Assembly: GCF_042435035.1 (NCBI RefSeq)
Contig: NZ_JBHMQT010000013.1
Span: forward strand, 47,648-111,647
Origin: Sphaerimonospora cavernae
GTDB taxonomy: Bacteria; Actinomycetota; Actinomycetes; Streptosporangiales; Streptosporangiaceae
Direction: 5' to 3'
DNA length: 64,000 bases
Every line of letters begins with the position of its first letter. The first letter of the stretch is position 1. The translations under genes and the position numbers were made by a program. Under the pieces are notes generated by a model. That model saw nothing but the letters and a program-made list of their open reading frames with translations. It was not told where the DNA came from and did no database searches. Of this stretch, positions 24,706 to 32,907 are shown piece after piece.

Positions 24706-26216
24706 TGGACACCACATTCGGAGACCTCATCGACGGTGCCCGGGTGCACCTGGACGGTGCCATCAAGCACGCTCGCGATCACGTGGACGGTGATATCGCG
24801 GCGGCGTCGAAGGACGCGGGCCGGTCGCTGACCGCGATGCTGGCACGCTGCGCCGAGGACTTCGCCCACGCCGGCGAGGTCGCCGCACCCATCCGTCAAG
24901 CGTCGCTGCTGCTCACCCGGATGGAGGAGCCCGGACCGGCGGCGGCCGCAACGCACCCGATTCCCCTCCACCTGCGGGCGGCCGCGAGGACGTGGGGTGC
25001 CGCCGGCGACATGCTGGCCACCCACTTCACCCGGCACAGGGACGCCCCCCGCTCGGACTGGGCCGCCGTCATCGGCAACCGGCAGGTGCGCGAGCATCTG
25101 CTGACCGAGGTCGCCGGCCACGCGCTGGCACTGGCCGAGATCCTGGACGGTACGGCTCTCGCCCGCGAACCCGACGTGCGACACGCCTGTGTCCTGCTGC
25201 GCTCGCCTGCCGTACAGCAGGCGTCCCTGCCAGGCGACGCCGCTGCCCTGCGCGCGATCCCGCTCAACCAGCCGCCGCAGTCGCCCCCGCCCATCCCGAC
25301 GGTGGCGCAGACTCCCCGGGAGCTGTCCGCGCACATCGTCGACGGCACCGACACTCTGCGCGCGCTGTGCCACCGCACCCAGGCGACCAGTCCACGCGAC
25401 TGGCAGCGTACGGCTCTGGCCGCCTCGGTCATCACCGATCTCGCGGCGAAGGCTCTCACCCAGCTGATCCGCCGTGCTTATGCGCTGAATCCCGACCGTG
25501 AGCACCGACTGAGGAAGGCGCTGCAGCGCGCGGCCAACGGTGTCCAGCAGGCGAACGCGGAGTGGAAGTGCGTGCTTCACGCCTGGAACGGCCGGTTCGC
25601 GCCGGGCCCGATTGTCGCTCCTGCGCGCCAGCAGCACCTGGAGCAGGTGGCCGTACGGCTCGGCCGGCTGCTGCACGACAACCCGATCTGGACGCCCGCC
25701 GAGGAGAACGCCGCACCGCTCAAGCGCCCTGCGGCGATCGCGCCGACCACCGCCGACATGGTCCCGATCGTCCGAGCCGTACTCCACTCGATCGAAGGGC
25801 TACGGGTCGTGGCCGAACGCGACCGCCGGGACGTGACACAAGCTCTGCGCATCGACGTCGAGCAGCCTGGGAGGTCCCAGCTGCTGGCCGCCTACCGGGA
25901 TCTCGGCAGCCCGAAGGGCAGGGCGTTGTGGTCGCTCGGCGAGGCGATCCTGCTGGCCGCCCCCGCCGAGTCGCGCGACGAGCTGCGGCAGGACATCCAC
26001 CTGCTGGAGCTACGACGAGACGGCAGGACGCTCGACGGCCAGGCCGTACGGAAACAGAACCGAACCCTGCGGCGGCCGGAGACGCTCACCGCCCACGCGG
26101 CCATGTCCGACTCCCGCCTCGACCTGTCCGCGGCATCGTCGGCGGCCTCCGTCGCGGTCCGCTCATCGCCGCCCCCTTCGCCACCGGTACGGCACCACGG
26201 CGGCCCCTCCCCCTGA
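24705..26216 (+). CDS. Unknown 503-residue helical protein in the transfer operon
   Basis: No family recognised. It is Ala-rich, almost entirely helical, with an early HLDGAIKHARDHVDGDIAAA segment, a Pro-rich break near residue 190 (QPPQSPPPIP), a long helical region with many Arg, Asp and His, and a low-complexity C-terminus (SSAASVAVRSSPPPSPP). No relaxase motif (HUH or Tyr-rich helix) can be seen. It is coupled to the gene before it. It may be a structural or DNA-processing component, but that is context only. Confidence 0.65.
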   Translation: MDTTFGDLIDGARVHLDGAIKHARDHVDGDIAAASKDAGRSLTAMLARCAEDFAHAGEVAAPIRQASLLLTRMEEPGPAAAATHPIPLHLRAAARTWGAAGDMLATHFTRHRDAPRSDWAAVIGNRQVREHLLTEVAGHALALAEILDGTALAREPDVRHACVLLRSPAVQQASLPGDAAALRAIPLNQPPQSPPPIPTVAQTPRELSAHIVDGTDTLRALCHRTQATSPRDWQRTALAASVITDLAAKALTQLIRRAYALNPDREHRLRKALQRAANGVQQANAEWKCVLHAWNGRFAPGPIVAPARQQHLEQVAVRLGRLLHDNPIWTPAEENAAPLKRPAAIAPTTADMVPIVRAVLHSIEGLRVVAERDRRDVTQALRIDVEQPGRSQLLAAYRDLGSPKGRALWSLGEAILLAAPAESRDELRQDIHLLELRRDGRTLDGQAVRKQNRTLRRPETLTAHAAMSDSRLDLSAASSAASVAVRSSPPPSPPVRHHGGPSP

Positions 26217-26290
26217 GCCCGCCGTTGCGCCCGCCCCCCTCGTAACCGAACACCCCCCGATCACCAAACCAATCGGAAGGAACGATTCAG

Positions 26291-26653
26291 ATGATTACTG
26301 GTCTTCGACTGGCGGCTCCTGCTCTGCTGGTTGCCGGATGCCTGCTGGCCACCGCCTCACCGGCTCAGGCCGCAGGCACCGGCTGGAGCGACGAATGGGA
26401 CGGCGCCGGACGGGTCACGGTGAGCGCGGATCGCACGCACATCGAGGTATGTGATCTTCACGGCGACAACGTAGGGTTCAGAGTCGAGTACGCGACGAAC
26501 AACCCCTTCACCAAGGCCATCGAAAGCCTGAAGGCGCCTTGGGGCAAGTGTGCGAGCGACCGGCTCTGGGTCTCTCAGGTCAGAGTGTTCAAGCTCTGCC
26601 GCGGGACGGACTGCAAGCCCTCCGTGTGGATCAGCCGCTCTCCTTGGCTATAG
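26291..26653 (+). CDS. Small secreted protein with four cysteines
   Basis: A 120-residue protein with a signal peptide (LAAPALLVAGCLLATASPAQAA, cleavage after about residue 28). The mature part has four Cys (VCDLHG, KCASD, LCRGTDC) that could form two disulfides, a WSDEWDG start and a basic, Trp-rich end. Start ATG follows GGAAGGAACGATTCAG. No family recognised. It follows the transfer operon after 74 bases and may be cotranscribed. Confidence 0.72.
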   Translation: MITGLRLAAPALLVAGCLLATASPAQAAGTGWSDEWDGAGRVTVSADRTHIEVCDLHGDNVGFRVEYATNNPFTKAIESLKAPWGKCASDRLWVSQVRVFKLCRGTDCKPSVWISRSPWL

Positions 26654-26746
26654 CCGGGGTGAGCGCCCGCCGGTCGGGAATCCCTCGGGATGCATGCGGA
26701 ACATCAGCCGCTGAGTTGAACCGAGGGCCGCCGGCGCCCCCTCCCT

Positions 26747-27988
26747 TCAGGTACTTCTCACGAGCACACGCGCCCCCACCCCACCATCCTCACTCAGCGC
26801 GGCGGCACCCGTGGAAGCCCGGTCGGCTGCCTGGGCGGCAAGATCAGGGGAGCCCAGTGGGGCCACTGCGGGTTGACACAGCCAGCCGGGCACCGACTCG
26901 ATGGCGGTCACCATGGCCATCCGCAGCACCTGATACAGCGTGAGCAGCGCCCACATCTCCTGCTCCAGGCCGACCGGGTCGCCTGAGCGCAGGACCCGCC
27001 CGCCCAGCAGGGTGTGCCGGAGCGCGAAGTATGCCGATTCGATCTCCCACCGCTCGTGATACAGCCGGATCAGGGCTGGGGCGGGATCGCGGCGGGGATC
27101 GAGCAGTGTGGTCGCCAGCCGGTAGCGGCCGGCGATCCGCCTGCCGTCGGCGCAGACCACGGTGATGTCGGCGTCGATGATCCGCACGCTCAGATCGCCG
27201 AACTTGCTCAAAAACGAGCCGTCGCACAGCGGGACCAGCACCGGTGGGCGGCGAGTGGACTTCAACCGGACCAAAAAGTGCGTGCCACGTCCGGCCACGG
27301 CCGACAGGAAGTCGTTGCCGTCGAAGCCGCGGTCGGCCAGCAGCAGCATGTCCGGTGTGAGCAGGTGCGCCAGCCGGGAGGCGTAGGTGGTCTCGCCGCT
27401 GGTGGCCGGGCCGAAGACCGCGCCGATCAGGCCGCGGGTGCCGGTCTCCACCAGCGTCATCAGCATCAGGGTCGGGTATCCGGCCCAGGCCAGCCGATAC
27501 TTGATCTTCCCGAGCCAGCCGCGGTTGCGTTCGGCGTCCGGGGCCTTGATCGAGCCGCAGCCGTCGAAGGCGACGGTGCGCCAGCGCCGATACCGCGTCC
27601 CGGGCGTGCCCGGCTGGGCCAACGGCCCGGCCACGACTTCGAACAACGCGCGCAGCGGGGCCGCGCCCACGCGTCGCCGCAGATCCCGCAGTGCCTTTTC
27701 CGACGGTCGGGGCAGGCCCAGGCCGCGTAGTCCGGCGGTCAGCTTGTCCCATACCCGCAGGTAGCCCAGCCCGGGGAACAGGCCCAAGGCCAGCAGGAAG
27801 TAGACCCCGACCCGTGAGGGCAGGTCCCGCAGCCGCCGCTGGATCTTGCCGGTCTCCTCCAGCACCGCATCGACCAGTTCGAACGGTAAGTGTTGCGTCA
27901 GCTCGCCCAGATGGCCGGGCGCGAAGACGCCGCCGGCGACCGTGATGGTACGGGTGAGCGTGGTAGTGGTGGCAGAATCAGCAGACAA
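26747..27988 (-). CDS. IS4-family transposase, probably altered at its C-terminus
   Basis: A 413-residue DDE transposase. The N-terminal domain (LPFELVDAVLEETGKIQRRLRDLPSRVGVYF) is the IS4 N-terminal signature. Catalytic residues are Asp in RTVAFDGC, Asp in LLLADRGFDG and Glu in YHERWEIESAYFALR (the YREK box, with Arg in place of Lys). After MAMVTAIESVPG the usual continuation with an Asp-Arg-Ala-Ser-Phe segment is absent and the last 45 residues look unrelated, so the 3' end is probably truncated or fused. It separates the conjugation genes from the glycosyltransferase operon. Confidence 0.85.
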   Translation of the reverse strand: MSADSATTTTLTRTITVAGGVFAPGHLGELTQHLPFELVDAVLEETGKIQRRLRDLPSRVGVYFLLALGLFPGLGYLRVWDKLTAGLRGLGLPRPSEKALRDLRRRVGAAPLRALFEVVAGPLAQPGTPGTRYRRWRTVAFDGCGSIKAPDAERNRGWLGKIKYRLAWAGYPTLMLMTLVETGTRGLIGAVFGPATSGETTYASRLAHLLTPDMLLLADRGFDGNDFLSAVAGRGTHFLVRLKSTRRPPVLVPLCDGSFLSKFGDLSVRIIDADITVVCADGRRIAGRYRLATTLLDPRRDPAPALIRLYHERWEIESAYFALRHTLLGGRVLRSGDPVGLEQEMWALLTLYQVLRMAMVTAIESVPGWLCQPAVAPLGSPDLAAQAADRASTGAAALSEDGGVGARVLVRST

Positions 27989-28046
27989 CGGGACCTCGGG
28001 ACTCGGGTGGATCTTCGTCGATCACCTATCTGCCAGAGGTCCCGTT
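27987..28046. repeat. Inverted repeat at the 5' side of the IS4-type gene
   Basis: AACGGGACCTC (27987-27997) and GAGGTCCCGTT (28036-28046) are a perfect 11-bp inverted repeat, 38 bases apart, overlapping the first codon of the transposase. It may be part of the element's right end or a hairpin that limits outside transcription. No matching copy was found at the left side of the gene. Confidence 0.5.
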
Positions 28047-28071
28047 CCGTTTCTCCCCGCCCCTGCCGTTC

Positions 28072-28842
28072 TCACGAACCGCTTGCCACCCGCCCAAGAT
28101 TCTTAACTACGCGGTCTTGCTCCTTGTCCTCTCGACCCAGGCGTGGGCTGCTTGATCCGGCCGGCGAGGCGCGCGGGCCGACGTGGAAGCAGTCGTCTAA
28201 GTGCCGGATGTCGTTGTGCGCTTCCAACGCCCACCGCCGGCCCAGCTCGGGCCGCGTCCACGACACGGGCACCTGCTGCCACCTGCTGAGGGCGGTCGGG
28301 TGGCAGACGAAGGCGAGTGGCAGCACCTGCCCGTCGGGTACCCCGAGGAACAGGTGGTGTGCCGCGGCGATGGTCTCCCCGTGGGCGACGATCAGCACCC
28401 GTCGCCCCTCATGCCGGGTCACGATCTGCCGCAACGCGGCGCGGGCCCGGGCGAGGAACGCGGCCCAGGTTTCCGCGCCGGGGGCGACGGCACGGGTGGG
28501 GTGCAGGGCAGGCGCGTCGCCGAAGTCGGCGACGACTTTCGCCCATGGCAGCCCGTCAGCGGTGCCGTAGTCCGGTTCCCGCAGGTCAGGTTCGACCACG
28601 GGGGCGAGTCCGAGGGCGGCGGCGACCAGGTCGGCGGTTTCCCGGGCGCGTGGCAGCGGCGTGGTGTAAACGACGTCGATCGGGCGGCTGGCGTGCTCGG
28701 CGGCGAGCCGCTCCGCCAGCATGCCCGTCTGGGTGCACCCCCGTGGGGTGAGACCGCGGCAGGAACGGGGACCGCCGACGTACTGCTCGCGGTTGCACCA
28801 CGCTTCCCCGTGGCGAGCGACGAGGATTTCCGTCGCGTCCAT
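28072..28842 (-). CDS. Histidine-phosphatase superfamily protein
   Basis: A 256-residue protein with the catalytic LVARHGEAWCN motif (His11), the substrate-binding CRGLTPRGCTQT region, PLPRARETADL (second Arg) and VAHGETIAAAHH (second His). These branch members remove phosphate from small molecules or sugars. The last 30 residues after DDCFHVGPR are low-complexity and may be a read-through made by the adjacent IS insertion. It is the last gene of the six-gene operon, 2 bases after the GT1-like gene, and would dephosphorylate a product of the pathway. Confidence 0.85.
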   Translation of the reverse strand: MDATEILVARHGEAWCNREQYVGGPRSCRGLTPRGCTQTGMLAERLAAEHASRPIDVVYTTPLPRARETADLVAAALGLAPVVEPDLREPDYGTADGLPWAKVVADFGDAPALHPTRAVAPGAETWAAFLARARAALRQIVTRHEGRRVLIVAHGETIAAAHHLFLGVPDGQVLPLAFVCHPTALSRWQQVPVSWTRPELGRRWALEAHNDIRHLDDCFHVGPRASPAGSSSPRLGREDKEQDRVVKNLGRVASGS

Positions 28843-28844
28843 CT

Positions 28845-29942
28845 TCAGGCCACCACCTTCCGGCGGGTCAGCACCCGCTCGTACAAGTCGAGACAGGCGG
28901 CCGTGTGCGTGTCCCGGCGGAACAGGCCGGCTCGGGCGGCAGCCGCATCTGCCAGCCGCTGCCGGTGGCCGGCGTCGCCGAGGAAACGGTCCAACGCGGC
29001 CGCCAACGCGGCAGGGTCACCCGGTGGCACGATGACACCGGCGTCGGCGACCAGCTCGGCCATGTTCGCCACATCGGCCGCGACGACCGGCACCCCGTGG
29101 GCGAGGTAGTCGGCGATCGCCCCTGACCCCTGGAATGTCGCAGCCGGGCGGTAGGGGAAAACGGCGACGCTGGTCCGGGCGACCAGGCTGGCGCGGGCCG
29201 GGGCGTCGAGATAGGCGGGGGTGACGGTCAGCTCCGCCACGCCGTGCCGGGACACCCCGACCGGCAGCACCGCGCCCACCTGGGCAGGGTCGTCCCAGAA
29301 CGGGCCCGCCAAGTGGAACCGCACCGGGTGCCGCAGCCGGGCCAGGGCGTCGACCAGGCGGGCGGCGTCTTTCCACGGGGCGGGGTAGCCGTACAGGCTG
29401 GCCAGGCGGGGCAGGTCACCGCGTGGCCGCGGGCTGGCCGGGGTGCAGGGCGGGATCGTCGTCGGCAGGAAACACGTCGCGGCCGGGACATATGGCGGGC
29501 GGGACAGGGTGCGGGCGGCGTGCCCGCCGAAGAACACGTACCCGTCCATGGACGCCGCCGCCTGGGCGACAGCCGCCCGTAACCGTGGGTCGGGGCAGTG
29601 CCGGTCGAACAATGTCCACGCCAGGCTGTGCACGTGATACACCACGGGCGGCCGCCGCGCCCCGGACCAGAGGACGGGCAGTAGCTGTTCGACTTCCAGG
29701 TTCCCGAAGTGCAGCGACACCACATCGAACGCGCCCAGGTCCACCTGGGAGAGCAGAGCGCGGGCGGCGGCGACGATCTCACTGGTGGGGCGGAACCCGC
29801 CGCGTTCGGGATCGTAGGGCGGGCCGTCGGAGCCGACGCGTTCCACGTGGGCGCCAGCGGCGGCCAGGCCCGCCTGCAGCACATCAAGGTACGGGGGGAT
29901 GCTGCCCCCCGGGTGATTGGGGCCGACCAGCAGAATCCGCAT
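28845..29942 (-). CDS. GT-B glycosyltransferase (GT1/GT4-like)
   Basis: A 365-residue glycosyltransferase. The N-terminus MRILLVGPNHPGGSIPPYLDVLQAGL is the first Rossmann strand and glycine loop. VVYHVHSLAW and GYVFFGGHAARTL belong to the acceptor half; the donor half has RFHLAGPFWDD, VAVFPYRPAATFQGSGAIADYLAHGVPVVAAD and MAELVADAGVIVPPGD. There is no signal peptide. It would transfer a nucleotide-activated sugar to an unknown acceptor. It follows the GT4 gene with a 6-base gap. Confidence 0.88.
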   Translation of the reverse strand: MRILLVGPNHPGGSIPPYLDVLQAGLAAAGAHVERVGSDGPPYDPERGGFRPTSEIVAAARALLSQVDLGAFDVVSLHFGNLEVEQLLPVLWSGARRPPVVYHVHSLAWTLFDRHCPDPRLRAAVAQAAASMDGYVFFGGHAARTLSRPPYVPAATCFLPTTIPPCTPASPRPRGDLPRLASLYGYPAPWKDAARLVDALARLRHPVRFHLAGPFWDDPAQVGAVLPVGVSRHGVAELTVTPAYLDAPARASLVARTSVAVFPYRPAATFQGSGAIADYLAHGVPVVAADVANMAELVADAGVIVPPGDPAALAAALDRFLGDAGHRQRLADAAAARAGLFRRDTHTAACLDLYERVLTRRKVVA

Positions 29943-29948
29943 CCCGGG

Positions 29949-31100
29949 TCACCGTCCCGCCGGCTGGGCCGCGCCCACCAGAGTCTCGTACATAGCCAGC
30001 GTGGCGGCGGCGTTGCGGTCCCAGTCGAACTCTCCGGGCAGCGCCCCACGCAAGAACGGGCGCCGGCCAAGCGCGGACACGATGTCGCCGGCAGTCCGCC
30101 ACAGCACCCCAGTCACCTGGTCGGTGACGAGCTCGCGGGCCGTGCCCAGACCGGCGGGCAGCAGAGCGGGGGTGCCACAGGCGAGCGCTTCAGCGATCGC
30201 CAACCCGAACCCTTCCCACCGGCTCGTCGACAGCAGGTAGTCCGCCGACCGGTACAGGCCCGCCAGATCCTGCCCGGTCAGGTCCTGCACGACCTGCACG
30301 TTCGGGTGCGCCTCCAACGTGACCGGGTGCTGCACCAACCCATGGCCGAGGACGACGGTGACGACCGCCCACCCTTCCAGAGCAGGCAGCATCTCCTGCA
30401 GCACGTCGGCGCCTTTCATCGTGGTCAGCTTCCCGACCCACACCAGGCGGGGCAGCCCGGCACGGCTGCCGTGAAGCCGCCCCCACAGGGCGTCCGTGTC
30501 GCCGGTGACGGGCGCGCTACCGATGGTGCGACCGTGCCGGTCGAGCCGCAAAAACCGCCCCGACGACAGGGGCGCGTTACGGAGGCCGGGCCGGAAACGG
30601 ACACGGTCGACACCGTTGAGCAGCACCGGCAGCTGGTGACCGTAGGCGTGAGCGATGTCGTCAGCCGCCCACCGCGACACCGCGACCCCGGCCTCGGCCA
30701 GGCCGAGAAGTTCCCGCTCTGTGTCGACCAGCACCGGCTCGCAGCCCATCGTGTGCGCGGACAGGTCGGCCCGGACCAGGACCGGCACCCGCCGGTCGGC
30801 GGGACGGGCGGCGTAGCCGAGCAGTTCCGCCTCCCACGTGGAACATTCGGCGACATCAACCTGCCGGGTGTCCAGCGCGGCGGCGACCGCGGCCCGGTGG
30901 GCGGCCATGTCGCCGGTGCGGGGCAGCGTGATGACCTCGAAGCCGGGGCGGGGCGGCAGCGGATGCTCCGTGACCTGCGTGATCAGGGTGACGTAGTGTC
31001 CGGCGTCGGCGAACCGGCCGGCGAGTTCCCGGTACACGGTGCAAATGCCGCCCCTGGTGACCGCGTGTAGGTCCCGGTGGGCGATCGCGATACGCATCAT
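29949..31100 (-). CDS. GT4-family glycosyltransferase
   Basis: A 383-residue GT-B enzyme. MRIAIAHRDLHAVTRGGICTVYREL gives the N-terminal Rossmann motif; LPRLVWVGKLTTMKGADVL begins the donor domain; YLLSTSRWEGFGLAIAEALACGTPALL contains the E-x7-E motif. The start is ATG 31100 (MM), which overlaps the upstream phosphotransferase stop by 4 bases. It belongs to a chain of coupled genes, so its product very likely acts with them on one glycan or glycosylated molecule. Confidence 0.9.
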   Translation of the reverse strand: MMRIAIAHRDLHAVTRGGICTVYRELAGRFADAGHYVTLITQVTEHPLPPRPGFEVITLPRTGDMAAHRAAVAAALDTRQVDVAECSTWEAELLGYAARPADRRVPVLVRADLSAHTMGCEPVLVDTERELLGLAEAGVAVSRWAADDIAHAYGHQLPVLLNGVDRVRFRPGLRNAPLSSGRFLRLDRHGRTIGSAPVTGDTDALWGRLHGSRAGLPRLVWVGKLTTMKGADVLQEMLPALEGWAVVTVVLGHGLVQHPVTLEAHPNVQVVQDLTGQDLAGLYRSADYLLSTSRWEGFGLAIAEALACGTPALLPAGLGTARELVTDQVTGVLWRTAGDIVSALGRRPFLRGALPGEFDWDRNAAATLAMYETLVGAAQPAGR

Positions 31101-31984
31101 GGTCTCCCGGTGGGGTGAAGTATGTCGGTGCGGAAGGCCGCCCAGTCGCAGGTGAGGGCTGCCAGCCGCTGGTCGCGCCACGGGCCGGGGTCGGCTTCGC
31201 GATGGATCCGCAGCTCCCGGGTCAGCACCATCGCCTGGTTGATCGTGAACGCGGCGCGGGTGGGCGGGTCGGCGGCGGCCAACCGGCTCATGATCACGTG
31301 CCGTGCCGGTGGGGTCGCGCCGAGCAGCACCCACAGCAGGGCCAGGTCCAGCCCGGGCAGGTAGGTGCCGGCGAACTCCCAGTCCAGCAGCGCCACCCGG
31401 TCGGGGCTGGCGGGCTCGGCGAGGAGGCGGATGTTGCCGGGCAGCACGTCGCCGTGGGCGAAACACCGCCGCAGGCCGGTCATGTCGAGCAGCACGGCCA
31501 GGGCGTGATGGTCGTCGTCGTCGAGCAGCCCGTACCCGCGGTACCGGTCCAAACGCTCCTTGTAGTCCCACCAGCGGGGGAGGGGCGCGGGTGGCTGCCA
31601 GTCGGCGAGCGTGGCGACCGCGTCCACCACCGCGGTGATGACCCCGGCGGGCAGCGGCCCGGCAGGGTAGCGGTCAACGGCCAACGGCCGGCCCGCCAGC
31701 CGTTCGACGATTAACACGCCCGCCTGCTCGTCGGCGTCGACCAGGCGGGCGACGGCGACCGGCGGCGTCTGCCGGGCGAACGCCCGGCAGACGGCGATTT
31801 CGTTGACGAACTTGTCCCGCCAGAACGGGTCACCGCCGAGCAGCACCTTCACCACGGCCGGCCGGCCGGCTGTGCTGCCGCCGATCACGATGGTTTTGCC
31901 GGTGTGCTGCAGCAGGTCGGCCCGTTCGAAGTCCGGGCGCAGCCGCCTGGCCGCGGCCACCGCGTAGCCCACGTCGTCAGTCAC
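31097..31984 (-). CDS. APH-fold phosphotransferase
   Basis: A 295-residue small-molecule kinase of the aminoglycoside/choline phosphotransferase fold. Lys46 (AVVKVLL) and Glu62 (NEIAVCRAF) form the ATP salt bridge; HGDVLPGN (177-184) is the Brenner catalytic loop; LLDWEF (Asp201) is the metal site. The substrate is not known; in this operon a sugar or amino alcohol is plausible. The start is GTG 31984, overlapping the GT2 stop; its own stop overlaps the GT4 start. It is not assigned to antibiotic resistance because of its operon context. Confidence 0.88.
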   Translation of the reverse strand: MTDDVGYAVAAARRLRPDFERADLLQHTGKTIVIGGSTAGRPAVVKVLLGGDPFWRDKFVNEIAVCRAFARQTPPVAVARLVDADEQAGVLIVERLAGRPLAVDRYPAGPLPAGVITAVVDAVATLADWQPPAPLPRWWDYKERLDRYRGYGLLDDDDHHALAVLLDMTGLRRCFAHGDVLPGNIRLLAEPASPDRVALLDWEFAGTYLPGLDLALLWVLLGATPPARHVIMSRLAAADPPTRAAFTINQAMVLTRELRIHREADPGPWRDQRLAALTCDWAAFRTDILHPTGRP

Positions 31985-32907
31985 GAATCCTCCCTGGTCA
32001 CGGCGTCGGCGAGGCGGTCGCGCAGGCCTGCCTCTCCTACTGTCCCCGTGACCAGCCCGTACAGCAGGCGGATGACCCGTTCGTAGTAGAACGGGGAAAC
32101 GTGACGCCCGGCGGCCAGTTCCTCGTCGGCGATGGCGTACGCGGCGAGCAGGTAACGCCGCCCGAGGTCGGCCGCACCACCGGCTGGGACGGGCCAGCGG
32201 GTCATCAGCTGGTGGTGTGTCGACCGGAACACGGTCAGGGCAGCACCTACCCCGGCGCCGGTGCCGTTCGTCATGCTGGCCGTGTCGGCCACCCGGTGGT
32301 ACACCACCGTTTCCTTCGGCACGTGCACGAACTGCGCGGCGTGGTGGTGGTGCAGCCGCAGCCACATGTCCCAGTCCTCCTCCACCGGCAGCGTCTCGTC
32401 GAACCGGGCATCGGCCGGCAGGTTGCGGGCGACCACCGGCGTCACCGGGATGTAGTTCGCCACGTGCAACGCCTCCGCATGGAACGGAAAGTCGAACACG
32501 TGGTCGGCGTGGACGGGGCCTCGGCTGGGTGTGACCCGGCGGGGGCTGACCGAGCAGGACGTGTAGGCCACATCCACGCCGGCCGCTCGCAGCACGGCGA
32601 CCGCAGTGGCCAGGTGGCCGGGCAGGAACACATCGTCGTCGTCGAGGAACGCCACGTACTCGCCGGCGGCGGCGTCCAGGGCGGCGTTACGCGCCGCGGG
32701 CAGACCCTGGTTCGCCTCCAAAGTGATCAGCCGGGTTTCCAGCGACGGCGTGGCCTGTTCGATGACGGGTTTCACGTCCTGGCCGCCGTCGTTCACTACC
32801 ACGGCCTCGACTTCGACGCCGGTTTGGGCGGCGACACTGGCCAGCGCCTCCGCCAGCAGGTGCGGCCGGTTGAACGTCGGAACGATCACGCTCACGGTGG
32901 GGGTCAC
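31981..32907 (-). CDS. GT2-family glycosyltransferase
   Basis: A 308-residue GT-A enzyme. VSVIVPTFNRPHLLAEALASV is the classic N-terminal motif, followed by VVVNDGG, NQGLPAARNAAL and the metal-binding Asp cluster in AFLDDDDVFLP (residues 89-92); the catalytic base region is PVEEDWDMWLRL. It transfers a sugar from a nucleotide donor. There are no membrane spans, so it works in the cytosol. The start is GTG 32907, overlapping the HprK-like stop by 4 bases. Confidence 0.92.
   Translation of the reverse strand: MTPTVSVIVPTFNRPHLLAEALASVAAQTGVEVEAVVVNDGGQDVKPVIEQATPSLETRLITLEANQGLPAARNAALDAAAGEYVAFLDDDDVFLPGHLATAVAVLRAAGVDVAYTSCSVSPRRVTPSRGPVHADHVFDFPFHAEALHVANYIPVTPVVARNLPADARFDETLPVEEDWDMWLRLHHHHAAQFVHVPKETVVYHRVADTASMTNGTGAGVGAALTVFRSTHHQLMTRWPVPAGGAADLGRRYLLAAYAIADEELAAGRHVSPFYYERVIRLLYGLVTGTVGEAGLRDRLADAVTREDS

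Noticed and set aside
24705..26216. Relaxase
   Set aside because: Position after virD4 is suggestive, but no HUH motif or catalytic Tyr region is visible.
31097..31984. Calling the APH-fold kinase an antibiotic-resistance gene
   Set aside because: The fold is shared by many metabolic kinases and the gene is embedded in a glycosyltransferase operon.
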